Of a stretch of DNA of 64,000 nt, positions 50,827 through 59,217 are shown piece after piece. The translations under genes were made by a program, and so were the position numbers. Each line of letters begins with the position of its first letter. Positions within the stretch are counted from its first letter, which is position 1. The stretch is taken from the NCBI RefSeq assembly GCF_000407545.1, contig NZ_ASWH01000001.1, forward strand, positions 2,433,501 through 2,497,500. Reading direction: 5' to 3'. Under the pieces are notes generated by a model, which saw only the letters and a list, made by a program, of their open reading frames with translations, was not told the DNA's origin and did not search any database. The stretch is from Enterococcus gilvus ATCC BAA-350. Lineage in GTDB: Bacteria; Bacillota; Bacilli; Lactobacillales; Enterococcaceae.

Positions 50827-52572
50827 CTAATCTTCTTTGATCGTTACTAAATCGCCAAACAAACTCTTGGCTTGTTCAACGACTTCATTGGTTTCTTCCG
50901 GTATCAGACTGATTTCGTCTTCTGACTCGTGATCTTCTGCTGCCACAGGACGGTCATTGTGCTGACTGACAAATGCCTGCCGTAATCTAGGCCAGCTTTC
51001 ACGAGTAATGAATACGAAGTCAGGTGTATAATCTTTGATCATCATACTTAAACTGTTCTGCATATTCAAGCGTAACTCCTCGTTGCTGTCCGCTCGCTGA
51101 CAAACGATTTCGTAGTCAAAAGCAACCAGCAGCAATTCAGGTCCTGCCGCCATAGGCTCACTAGCCTTTAACATCGCCCGTTGCGTAACTGGCAGAGCCA
51201 TCAGAAGGTCTTCCCAAACACTCTTCACATTCAGCAAATGGTCTTTGGTTGCTTCACTTAATACTTGATAGACACGCTCCGTCGGCACGCGGTACGTGCT
51301 GGCTGTTTTCTTCGGCGCTGCTTTTCGTTCTTCTTTTTCAACTGTTGGATGAGCTTTTAATTGCTGAAACTCGTTTTGCAGCTTTTGCAATTGACTTTTT
51401 AACGCGGCAACTTCTGCTTGTTCAGCAGGTTGCGCCGTCCCTGTAGACACTTGGCCTACAGACTGAGCAGCGGCCGCAGTTTCAGTATTCGTTTGCGGTG
51501 TCGCTAATTTTACTGTTGCAACTTCCAAATAGACATTCGCATGGTTGGTAAATCGGATCTCATTTTGTGTATCGCTTAAAATCTTGATCATTGCATACAA
51601 CCGCTCAGAAGCGGTCGCTTCGGCTAGTTGCTTAAAGGTGTCTGTCAGATACGCCGCACGATTTTCCATCAATTTCGGGGCTTGCTGATAAATCAGCAAG
51701 TCTCGACAATACAATAGTAAATCTTCCGTTAAGCGACGTGCTTCTTTTCCTTCTGACAAAATATTTTCCAGTACCTCAAGCGCTCCGCTGACATTCTGTT
51801 CCAAACAAGCGCCGATGAAGCTGTCCATCATCTCCGTCGTCAAGCTTCCCGTCACAGCCAATGCGTCCTCTAACGTGATCTTCTCATTGCTGAATGAGAT
51901 CGCTTGATCCAGAATACTCAATGCGTCACGCATGCCCCCTTCAGCAGCGCGAGCGATCACAGACAATGCTTGCTCTTCATAAGGCTGATTGCTTTGTTCA
52001 AGAATATATGCCATGCGGCCGATGATCGCTTGAACATTAATCCGTTTAAAATCGAACCGTTGTGTCCGAGAAATAATCGTCGCAGGGATTTTATGAGGCT
52101 CCGTCGTTGCTAAAACAAAGATCACATGTTCTTTTGGTTCTTCCAGCGTTTTTAGCAACGCATTGAAGGCCCCTGTGGAAAGCATGTGGACTTCATCAAT
52201 AATATACACTTTGTATTTTGCAGTAGTCGGCGCGTAATTCGCCCGGTCACGAATAAAACGAATTTCTTCTACACCGTTGTTGCTGGCAGCATCGATCTCA
52301 ATGACGTCTTCTTGACGCCCTTCAGTGATCGAACGGCACATCTCGCACTCGTTACAAGGTTCCCCATCGACACTGTTTGGACAATTGATGGCTTTTGCAA
52401 AAATCTTCGCCGCACTGGTCTTCCCTGTTCCGCGGGGGCCGGTAAACAAATAGGCATGAGACGTTTTCTGTTGTTGGATCGCATTTTTCAGCGTCTTGGT
52501 TATCGCTTCTTGCCCGACTAGGTCATCAAAACGTTGTGAACGCCAAACGCGGTAAAGTGCTTGATACGCCAT
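50827..52572 (-). CDS. dnaX: DNA polymerase III subunits gamma/tau
   Basis: A 581-residue clamp-loader ATPase. The AAA+ part has the P-loop FTGPRGTGKTSAAKI (about 40-54), a Cys4 zinc site (CPNSVDGEPCNECEMC), DEVHMLSTGAFNALLKTL and the sensor segment TISRTQRFDF. A linker with a coiled coil (VAALKSQLQKLQNEFQQLK, about 385) leads to the tau-specific C-terminal part. The frame runs nine codons upstream, but AGGAG lies 4 nt before the ATG at 52572. It heads dnaX-ybaB-recR; TATAAT at 52608-52613 (minus strand) is the likely -10. Confidence 0.97.
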   Translation of the reverse strand: MAYQALYRVWRSQRFDDLVGQEAITKTLKNAIQQQKTSHAYLFTGPRGTGKTSAAKIFAKAINCPNSVDGEPCNECEMCRSITEGRQEDVIEIDAASNNGVEEIRFIRDRANYAPTTAKYKVYIIDEVHMLSTGAFNALLKTLEEPKEHVIFVLATTEPHKIPATIISRTQRFDFKRINVQAIIGRMAYILEQSNQPYEEQALSVIARAAEGGMRDALSILDQAISFSNEKITLEDALAVTGSLTTEMMDSFIGACLEQNVSGALEVLENILSEGKEARRLTEDLLLYCRDLLIYQQAPKLMENRAAYLTDTFKQLAEATASERLYAMIKILSDTQNEIRFTNHANVYLEVATVKLATPQTNTETAAAAQSVGQVSTGTAQPAEQAEVAALKSQLQKLQNEFQQLKAHPTVEKEERKAAPKKTASTYRVPTERVYQVLSEATKDHLLNVKSVWEDLLMALPVTQRAMLKASEPMAAGPELLLVAFDYEIVCQRADSNEELRLNMQNSLSMMIKDYTPDFVFITRESWPRLRQAFVSQHNDRPVAAEDHESEDEISLIPEETNEVVEQAKSLFGDLVTIKED

Positions 52573-52719
52573 AATTCTCCTCTTTTCTCTAAAAATCACT
52601 GCTTTTTATTATACGTGATTTCCAGTAAAAAAACTATAGAAACCAATTGTTTCCCGTAATTGTTTAGTGTCTTTTAATTTGTGCATCTGGATCTTTTCTG
52701 TTTCGAAAAACCCCTGTGG

Positions 52720-52725
52720 TATAAT
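52720..52725 (+). promoter_or_regulatory. Extended -10 promoter of the ydjI-like operon
   Basis: TATAAT preceded by TGG (extended -10) lies 30 bp upstream of the first gene. The -35 is weak. Confidence 0.6.
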
Positions 52726-52754
52726 AGAAAAAACGTTTTTATGGAGGGATATTC

Positions 52755-53993
52755 ATGGGACTATTTAAAGCAGCAACCAGCTCGATCGGCGGCGGTCTTG
52801 CCGATCAATGGCTAGAGATTATCGAACCATCCGACATGGGTCAAACGACTGTCATGACGAAAGGCGTTGCCGTGCGCAAAGACGACAAACGCGGCAGCAA
52901 TAAAAAAGGAACCAAAGACGTGATTACGGACGGTTCTGTTATTCACGTGTATCCGAATATGATGATGCTTTTAGTCGATGGCGGAAAAATCATTGATTAC
53001 ACTGCCGAAGAAGGCTACTACACAGTGGAAAACAATTCTGCACCTTCTATGTTCAACGGGTCATTAAAAGACGCCGTTGCGGAGACCTTCAGTCGATTCA
53101 AATTTGGCGGTGTCACCCCTCAGAGGCAGCAAGTCTTCTATATTAACCTGCAAGAAATCAAAGGGATCAAATTCGGTACCAGTACACCGCTGAATTATTT
53201 TGATAATTTTTACAATGCAGAATTGTTTTTACGCGCACACGGAACGTACTCGATCAAAGTGACGGACCCGATTTTATTTTTCGCGAATGCGATTCCGAGA
53301 AATATGGATCAAGTCGATATCAGCGACATCAATGAACAATACTTGCAAGAATTCCTAACTGGTCTGCAAGCGTCGATCAATCAAATGTCTGCAGACGGAC
53401 AGCGTATTTCTTATGTACCATCAAAAAGCTTGGAGCTAAGCAAGTATTTGTCGGATGCGTTGGATGACAGCTGGAACGAACTGCGGGGGATGGAAATCGT
53501 TTCTGTCGCTGTTGCCAGCATCTCCTACACAGATGACTCAACAAAATTAATCAATATGCGCAATGAAGGCGCGATGCTTGGCGATCCAAGCGTACGTGAG
53601 GGCTATGTTCAAGGTTCTGTTGCCCGCGGAATGGAAGCAGCGGGTAAAAATGATGCGGGTGCAACCACTGGCTTCTTCGGAATGGGTATGGGCATGAATG
53701 CCGGCGGTGATTTCTTAAATCAGGCATCGCAAAGCAACAATCAGCAAATCCAACAAAATCAGCAGTCCCAACAACATTCGGCTGACGGCGAGCAATGGAC
53801 ATGTCCGAAATGCGGCCAAGAAAATACTGGAAAGTTCTGCAGCAACTGTGGTGAACCAAAACCTGCACCGGCAGCAGCGGCGAAAATTGAAATGAAGTGC
53901 AGCGAATGCGGCGAGGTCGTTGATTTAAGTAACGGAGTAGTGAAGTTCTGTCCACATTGCGGAAAACCCTTTAAAGCCATTCCGTTAGATTAA
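52755..53993 (+). CDS. SPFH-domain protein with C-terminal zinc ribbons (YdjI-like)
   Basis: A 412-residue protein with an SPFH/band-7-like domain of the virion-core type (about residues 20-290; GTYSIKVTDPILFFANAIP, ELRGMEIVSVAVASISY). A Gly/Met- and then Gln-rich linker (about 295-345) leads to two zinc ribbons: CPKCGQENTGKFCSNCG and CSECGE with CPHCGKPF. B. subtilis YdjI has the same domain and works with YdjG and YdjH in placing PspA at the membrane. The three-gene order here supports that assignment. GGAGG lies about 8 nt before the ATG. Confidence 0.85.
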   Translation: MGLFKAATSSIGGGLADQWLEIIEPSDMGQTTVMTKGVAVRKDDKRGSNKKGTKDVITDGSVIHVYPNMMMLLVDGGKIIDYTAEEGYYTVENNSAPSMFNGSLKDAVAETFSRFKFGGVTPQRQQVFYINLQEIKGIKFGTSTPLNYFDNFYNAELFLRAHGTYSIKVTDPILFFANAIPRNMDQVDISDINEQYLQEFLTGLQASINQMSADGQRISYVPSKSLELSKYLSDALDDSWNELRGMEIVSVAVASISYTDDSTKLINMRNEGAMLGDPSVREGYVQGSVARGMEAAGKNDAGATTGFFGMGMGMNAGGDFLNQASQSNNQQIQQNQQSQQHSADGEQWTCPKCGQENTGKFCSNCGEPKPAPAAAAKIEMKCSECGEVVDLSNGVVKFCPHCGKPFKAIPLD

Positions 53994-54022
53994 CTTATCA
54001 CTACGAGAGGAGGACCTGCAAA

Positions 54023-55093
54023 ATGGCAGATGTAATCACGCATCATTGTCCCAACTGCGGCGGTCCTTTGACGTTTAATCCAAGTGATCAAAAATTTCAC
54101 TGTGATTATTGTTTAAGCATTTTTACCGTGGAAGATATTGAGAAGTTTGAAGCCAACGAAGGTGTTCAAACGATTGATGGACAAACAAGTACGGCTAGTA
54201 TTGAAGAGGCGAATACTGGAGATATGGACCTCTTCCTTTGCCCTAGCTGTGGCGCTCAGATTGTCACTGATCACACTACCGCCGCAACTTATTGCTATTT
54301 CTGTCATAACCCCGTGGTGTTGTCGGGACGTTTGACAGGAGAATTTTTACCGAATAAAGTCTTGCCCTTCACCATTGACCGCGAAAAAGCCGTTACTGAC
54401 TTTTTGGCTTGGACACAAAAGAAGCGATTTATTCCAAAAGATTTCTTTAACAAGGAGCAGATCGAGAAAATGACCGGCGTCTACTTTCCTTATTGGGTCG
54501 TTGATGCGGAAACAGCGGGTAATTTGACCGGTAAAGGGACCTCGCTGCGTGTTTGGATCGTGGGAGATCTTGAGTATACAGAAACAAAGATTTACCAAAT
54601 TTTCCGCAAGGGAACAGCCAAGATCCAGCATTTGACTAAAAATGCGTTGAAGAAGAATATCCAGCAAAAAATGGTAGAAGGAGTTCAGCCCTTCCCCATT
54701 GATCAAGCGGTAGACTTTCACACCGAATACTTGTCGGGTTTTCAAGCTGAAAAGCGGGATATCGAAATAAAAGATATTTCCGATCAGATCGAGCATGAGC
54801 TTGGCGAGTATACCGAAGACTTGCTGCGGGATACCGTTTCTGGCTACACGACATTCACAGCCAGCAGTCACTCCGTGGATGTTGAAAAACAGGACAATCA
54901 TTATATGCTCCTGCCTGTTTGGTTAGTCACGTATCAGGATGCCTCAAAGAAAACATACTATTACGCGATGAATGGACAAACTGGAAAAGTCAGCGGTATA
55001 TTGCCTATCAGCAACAAACGACTTGGACTGTTCTCCGGCGGAATATTTGCCGCTGTGCTGCTCATTGCGATGATCGTGGGGTATTTCATATGA
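54023..55093 (+). CDS. Zinc-ribbon membrane protein (YdjG-like)
   Basis: A 356-residue protein with two N-terminal zinc ribbons (CPNCGGPLTFNPSDQKFHCDYC, ligands near residues 9-30, and CPSCG with CYFCHNPV near 73-95), a soluble central domain (about 110-320; GVYFPYWVVDAETAG) and one C-terminal helix (LFSGGIFAAVLLIAMIVGYFI). It is therefore a tail-anchored protein facing the cytosol. It matches YdjG of Bacillus in size and layout. AGGAGG precedes the ATG by 9 nt, and its stop overlaps the next gene by 4 nt (ATGA). Confidence 0.85.
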   Translation: MADVITHHCPNCGGPLTFNPSDQKFHCDYCLSIFTVEDIEKFEANEGVQTIDGQTSTASIEEANTGDMDLFLCPSCGAQIVTDHTTAATYCYFCHNPVVLSGRLTGEFLPNKVLPFTIDREKAVTDFLAWTQKKRFIPKDFFNKEQIEKMTGVYFPYWVVDAETAGNLTGKGTSLRVWIVGDLEYTETKIYQIFRKGTAKIQHLTKNALKKNIQQKMVEGVQPFPIDQAVDFHTEYLSGFQAEKRDIEIKDISDQIEHELGEYTEDLLRDTVSGYTTFTASSHSVDVEKQDNHYMLLPVWLVTYQDASKKTYYYAMNGQTGKVSGILPISNKRLGLFSGGIFAAVLLIAMIVGYFI

Positions 55094-55884
55094 AAAAATT
55101 CCTTTTTATCATGGGCTTTCTGGCATTGTTTACCCCTTTGACTGTTTTTGCCGCTTCAAATACTGTTGATGATCAGGCAAACTTGTTCTCACCAGAAGAA
55201 AGAACCGAACTTTCAAATCAGGCGGACGCCATCAATCAAAAAATCAAAGGGGAAGTCTTTGTCTTAACTACGAATTCCAATACCGAAGATCCACAGGAGT
55301 TCGCTGACCTCCAGTTAATGGATCGTGTAGGCAAAGACAACAACGGGGCGCTTCTATTATTAGACATGAATCAACGAAAAATTCATTTGTCGACTTCAGG
55401 CAATATGATCGACTATTTAAATGACAAACGCGTAAATACCATTTTAGACAGTGTAGAAGATGCCATGAGAGATCAAGAATATTATGAAGCCGCGAACAAC
55501 TACTTCGTTCATACAAAAAATTTCGTTGATGACGGTATTCCTGGCGGCTCCTATCGAATTGACGAAGAGACTGGCAAGGTGACACGCTACAAGTCGATCA
55601 CACCGATTGAATTTGCCATTGGTTTCATCGTTTCCGCAGTGGCGGCGATCGCGTTCTTCGTCTCTGTTCGTTTACGTTACCAATTAAAGACTGGAACGTA
55701 TCGCTATCCCTACCGTCAGCATGCTAAATTGAATTTGACTGAACGGCAAGATCAATTAGTAAACTCCTTTGTCACCACTCGTCGAATTCCGAAGCCTTCC
55801 AATAATGGCGGTGGGGGCGGTGGCGGCAGCAGTACCCACTCCAGTGGCGGCGGGACATTTGGCGGCGGCGGTCGAAGTTTTTAA
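55090..55884 (+). CDS. TPM-domain protein with Gly-rich tail (YdjH-like)
   Basis: A 264-residue membrane protein. A signal peptide (LFIMGFLALFTPLTVFA, about 4-20) is followed by a TPM domain outside the membrane (VDDQANLFSPEERTEL, GALLLLDMNQRKIHLS, about 25-150), one helix (IEFAIGFIVSAVAAIAFFV) and a cytosolic tail ending in glycine-rich runs. The layout matches YdjH. The frame is open 57 codons upstream in another gene, but the ATG at 55090 overlaps the upstream stop and gives the signal peptide. The operon ends at a terminator. Confidence 0.87.
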   Translation: MKKFLFIMGFLALFTPLTVFAASNTVDDQANLFSPEERTELSNQADAINQKIKGEVFVLTTNSNTEDPQEFADLQLMDRVGKDNNGALLLLDMNQRKIHLSTSGNMIDYLNDKRVNTILDSVEDAMRDQEYYEAANNYFVHTKNFVDDGIPGGSYRIDEETGKVTRYKSITPIEFAIGFIVSAVAAIAFFVSVRLRYQLKTGTYRYPYRQHAKLNLTERQDQLVNSFVTTRRIPKPSNNGGGGGGGSSTHSSGGGTFGGGGRSF

Positions 55885-55911
55885 GCAATTAAAACGAAAA
55901 ATGTTATCATC

Positions 55912-55957
55912 AAACACCAGAGATTTCAAAACTAATGAAAAACTCTGGTGTTTTGTT
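55912..55957 (+). terminator. Terminator of the ydjI-like operon
   Basis: AAACACCAGAG (55912-55922) pairs with CTCTGGTGTTT (55942-55952), followed by a T-rich tract. Confidence 0.85.
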
Positions 55958-55965
55958 GTATTTTC

Positions 55966-55994
55966 TTGAATTCACCCTCCTATTTTGCTAAACT
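55966..55994 (+). promoter_or_regulatory. Promoter of the D,D-carboxypeptidase gene
   Basis: TTGAAT (55966-55971) is 17 bp from TAAACT (55989-55994). Confidence 0.7.
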
Positions 55995-56026
55995 TTTAGG
56001 GTTAATAGAAGTAAAGGAGCCCACCA

Positions 56027-57319
56027 ATGAATAAAAAGAAAAGATTCCCCCTTGTTTTGGTTACTCTGATTCTCTTTTTCCAAAGCCTCATAGGAATCAC
56101 CGCTCTAGCAGCAGATGATTTTTCTGTCAATGCAAATGCGGGATATGCTATTGATGCGGACTCAGGAAAAGTTTTTTTTAACCAAGATGGCGATACGCCA
56201 AAAGGCATCGCTTCGATCACTAAGACGATATCGGCATACCTCGTTTTAGAGGCGATCAAACAGCAAAAAATCTCTTGGGAGCAAGAAGTCCCAATCTCAG
56301 AGTATGCGGAGAAATTAAGCACTGTTCCTGATTTATCCAACGTCCCTCTCGTTCGAGGACAAAAGTACACGGTCAGGGATCTTTTTGAATCGATGATCGT
56401 TCAATCCGCCAACGCAAGCGCGGTTGCTTTAGCCGAACTGGTTGCGGGCAATGAACATACATTTGTGAATCAGATGCGGGAGCAACTGACAAAATGGGAG
56501 ATCAAAGACGCAACAATCATCAATGCTTCCGGTTTAAGCAATGTGTATTTAGGCGAACACAAATATCCCGGAACCCAAGAAAATGATGAAAATCTGATGT
56601 CTGCTCGTGATGTGGCCATCGTGGCACAGCACTTGATAAAAGACTTCCCTGAAGTATTGGAAGTTTCTAAAATCAAAGAAAAGACCTTCGCCCCAAACAC
56701 CTCTCAACCAGACGACATGAAAAACTGGAATGTGATGCTGTATGAGGGACCAAATTACAAAGAAGGCGTTGATGGTTTAAAAACCGGAACCACTGATTTA
56801 GCTGGTGCCTGCTTTGTGGGGACGATCCAAAAAGATGGTCGTCGTGTGATTACTGTGATCCTGAATGCCTTGGATCAGCCAAATGACGAAAATGCACGTT
56901 TTGTTGAGACTGGTAAATTAATGGATTACTGTTTGAACAATTGGAGTCAACAGGATGTGACTGTCGCTGGACAAACACCGAGTGATCAAAAGACTTTGAA
57001 GGTTACGGAAGGTAAAGAAAAATCCGTTGCATTAGCCATGGAGAAACCTGTCAATCTGTGGGTAAGAAGTGATATGGACCCGAAACAATTGACGATCAAA
57101 ACGACCTTGGACCACTCTTTACTAGATAGCAATGCGATCATCGCTCCTGTTCATAAAAATGAAAAGATCGGAACGGTCAGCGTCTCGTTAGCGCAAGACA
57201 ACTTAGGCTATGTCCAGAAAACTGAAGGAGCAACCACCGATCTCGTAACGAAAAATGCAGTAGAAAAAGCAAGTGCTTTTGAATTGATCTGGCAGAGAAT
57301 TACAAATCTGTTTGCATAA
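56027..57319 (+). CDS. dacA: D-alanyl-D-alanine carboxypeptidase (PBP5/DacA-like, S11)
   Basis: A 430-residue secreted, membrane-attached penicillin-binding protein that removes the terminal D-Ala from peptidoglycan stems. A signal peptide (FPLVLVTLILFFQSLIGITALAA) is followed by the S11 domain with SITK (SxxK, about residue 64), SAN in VQSANASAV (about 128) and KTG in GLKTGTTDLAG (about 250). A C-terminal beta domain (about 310-400) and an amphipathic helix (AFELIWQRITNLFA) for membrane binding complete it. AAAGGAG precedes the ATG. It is monocistronic. Confidence 0.94.
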   Translation: MNKKKRFPLVLVTLILFFQSLIGITALAADDFSVNANAGYAIDADSGKVFFNQDGDTPKGIASITKTISAYLVLEAIKQQKISWEQEVPISEYAEKLSTVPDLSNVPLVRGQKYTVRDLFESMIVQSANASAVALAELVAGNEHTFVNQMREQLTKWEIKDATIINASGLSNVYLGEHKYPGTQENDENLMSARDVAIVAQHLIKDFPEVLEVSKIKEKTFAPNTSQPDDMKNWNVMLYEGPNYKEGVDGLKTGTTDLAGACFVGTIQKDGRRVITVILNALDQPNDENARFVETGKLMDYCLNNWSQQDVTVAGQTPSDQKTLKVTEGKEKSVALAMEKPVNLWVRSDMDPKQLTIKTTLDHSLLDSNAIIAPVHKNEKIGTVSVSLAQDNLGYVQKTEGATTDLVTKNAVEKASAFELIWQRITNLFA

Positions 57320-57321
57320 AT

Positions 57322-57351
57322 AAAAGCTTTCGACCGAAGTCGAAAGCTTTT
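57322..57351. terminator. Bidirectional terminator after dacA
   Basis: AAAAGCTTTCGAC (57322-57334) pairs perfectly with GTCGAAAGCTTTT (57339-57351). Confidence 0.92.
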
Positions 57352-57835
57352 ATTTTACTTTGAAGGGAAAGTATAATTCTACTTCGCCCTCTGGAAAATG
57401 CGGCAAATAGTGCTCATGGATCGCGCCAGCCAGTTCTAGCTTCTCTAAAGGGAAGATTTCCCCCAGCATCAAATTCGTCGCGTCCTCAATTTTTTCAGCA
57501 CTCGCCTTGATCGTGAGGTAACTCATTGGCGGCAATTCCCAGCGTACCCATCCTTCAGGCGCTTCTGCCTCTTTAGGTACTTGGATCCCTGCCAGATAGC
57601 GTCCCTCTTTTTGCCACGGTTCTAACCACTGCTCGCCGTCGCTCATCAGCCCCCATAATTGCAGTTCTTTCATTTCTTGACCTGCCAGAAGTTCAACGAC
57701 CTCGTCAAAATGGGTATTCATTTGATCCCACAATAAAGGGACCCACGAAGGACCTTCCTCAGCTAATCCTCGGCCTTCCTTGCCAACTACAAAAAGTGTT
57801 GGCAAATCTACACGAGTCACACCTTCAATTTCCAT
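57350..57835 (-). CDS. GyrI-like/effector-binding-domain protein
   Basis: A 161-residue stand-alone effector-binding domain of the GyrI/SbmC-like (AraC_E_bind) superfamily, usually used to bind drugs or other small molecules. It shows two repeated strand-helix-strand units (TRVDLPTLFVVGKEG and the region around LPPMSYLTIKASAEKIEDA) and a conserved acidic C-terminus (EVELYFPF). No DNA-binding domain is attached. AGGAG lies 8 nt before the ATG at 57835. Its ligand is unknown. Confidence 0.75.
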   Translation of the reverse strand: MEIEGVTRVDLPTLFVVGKEGRGLAEEGPSWVPLLWDQMNTHFDEVVELLAGQEMKELQLWGLMSDGEQWLEPWQKEGRYLAGIQVPKEAEAPEGWVRWELPPMSYLTIKASAEKIEDATNLMLGEIFPLEKLELAGAIHEHYLPHFPEGEVELYFPFKVK

Positions 57836-57920
57836 CTGCAGCACTCCTTTACCTCAATTCTACTAATCTTCTCCAAGAAAACCAACTAATAGTTCTTCAC
57901 TGCGCATTTTTGCTTTTCTT

Positions 57921-57929
57921 TGATATACT
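57921..57929 (+). promoter_or_regulatory. Extended -10 promoter of the YdcF-like gene
   Basis: TGATATACT is an extended -10 (hexamer 57924-57929). No clear -35 is seen. Confidence 0.5.
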
Positions 57930-57977
57930 TGGTCATGGCATCAATCATTAATCGAAAAAAATGAAAGAAGTGATGGG

Positions 57978-59171
57978 ATGAATATACAACGAGATTTAAT
58001 TGCTATGGCAATTTATTTTATCGTTTTAATGGGTTTGATGATTCGCTTTAAGGGGAAAAAATTCCACTATTTTTCACGTTGGACAGGGATTTTTCTGGTC
58101 TTATATTTTTGCATATTGGAGATTCAAAATAAAAGCTTTTTTATTTTGATTCCGCTATTTTTTCTTTTATTCTTTTGCTATTTTTATTTCAAAGAAAAAA
58201 GCCGGTTACGAAATGGCTGGCTGCTGAATCTGACATTGATCAGCTTCATGGGGTATGTAACCCTTATGACTATCACCTCCAGTTCATTGATCGGCGCTGG
58301 AATCTTGGGTATTTTGGCAGTATTGTTTTTATTTGCCGTAGCCTTTGGATTATACGCAGCAATCATTTTCCTGATCGGCAACAGCTTCGTCGTCTTGCGT
58401 CACGAATCTCGCAAGCTGCCCAACTTGTTAACCTTGATATTAGGCTTGGCGATCATTGCTTTGATTCTTTTACAGACGGTTGGCCCTCGAATCTTACCGA
58501 ATTGGTCTGTGATTTTATTAGCCATTCCAACAACGATCGCCTTTTATTTTTTCGTTGTCTTTTGGAATTTCCTGTCGATCTCTCTTCTTTATCAATTTAA
58601 CCAGCCAAAATACAACCAAGACTACCTGATCGTATTGGGTGCTGGATTGATCAATGGAGAAAAAGTAACACCTCTCTTAGCCAATCGAATCAACCGCGCC
58701 ATTCAGTTTTATCACGAACAAAGCAAAGAAACGTTATCTCCGCCTCAGCTCTTGATGTCTGGCGGTCAAGGACACGATGAAAAAGTTCCTGAGTCGCAAG
58801 CAATGAGAGAATATGCCCTGGAACAAGGCATTCCTGACGAGGATATCCTCATGGAAGCACAATCGACGAACACACTTGAAAACATGCGGTTCAGTAAAGA
58901 AATCATGGATCGTGAGAAACCTTCCGGCTACCATGCGATCTTCGTTTCAAATAACTATCACATCTTCAGAGCAGGCATGTACGCAGAAGACGTTGGTTTA
59001 AACATTGACGGTATAGGGTCAAAAACAGCCCGCTATTATTTGCCGAATGCTTTCTTAAGAGAATTTATAGCAGTCGCTGTTATGAATAAACGCCTGCATT
59101 TGATTGTTTGCGGAACCATTGCTTTAAGCTGCATCGCTTTAGCGATATTCAATTACTTTTTTATAATTTAA
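57978..59171 (+). CDS. YdcF/SanA-family (DUF218) membrane protein
   Basis: A 397-residue protein with about seven or eight N-terminal membrane helices (residues 8-205) and a C-terminal DUF218 domain (about 215-365; DYLIVLGAGLINGEKVTPLL, LLMSGGQGHDEKVPESQAM, STNTLENMRFSKEIM, FVSNNYHIFRAGMYA). One more helix ends the protein. The domain is related to E. coli SanA/YdcF, linked to envelope barrier function; a nucleotide or lipid-linked substrate is suspected but not known. It is monocistronic. Confidence 0.86.
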   Translation: MNIQRDLIAMAIYFIVLMGLMIRFKGKKFHYFSRWTGIFLVLYFCILEIQNKSFFILIPLFFLLFFCYFYFKEKSRLRNGWLLNLTLISFMGYVTLMTITSSSLIGAGILGILAVLFLFAVAFGLYAAIIFLIGNSFVVLRHESRKLPNLLTLILGLAIIALILLQTVGPRILPNWSVILLAIPTTIAFYFFVVFWNFLSISLLYQFNQPKYNQDYLIVLGAGLINGEKVTPLLANRINRAIQFYHEQSKETLSPPQLLMSGGQGHDEKVPESQAMREYALEQGIPDEDILMEAQSTNTLENMRFSKEIMDREKPSGYHAIFVSNNYHIFRAGMYAEDVGLNIDGIGSKTARYYLPNAFLREFIAVAVMNKRLHLIVCGTIALSCIALAIFNYFFII

Positions 59172-59173
59172 GC

Positions 59174-59217
59174 AAAAAGAAGGAATACCCCACATGCGGG
59201 TATTCCTTCTTTTTTTA
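59174..59217. terminator. Bidirectional terminator between the YdcF-like and ABC genes
   Basis: A 17-bp stem (59174-59190 with 59198-59214, core AAGGAATACCC/GGGTATTCCTT) has A- and T-runs at both sides. Confidence 0.93.

Noticed and set aside
52573-52754. 4.5S/SRP RNA gene upstream of dnaX, as in Bacillus
   Set aside because: The interval is AT-rich and contains only promoter elements; no SRP-like stem with GGAA-type loop was seen.
54919-55089. 57-codon N-terminal extension of the TPM protein
   Set aside because: It lies inside the preceding gene in another frame; the ATG at 55090 gives a signal peptide and the usual 4-nt overlap.
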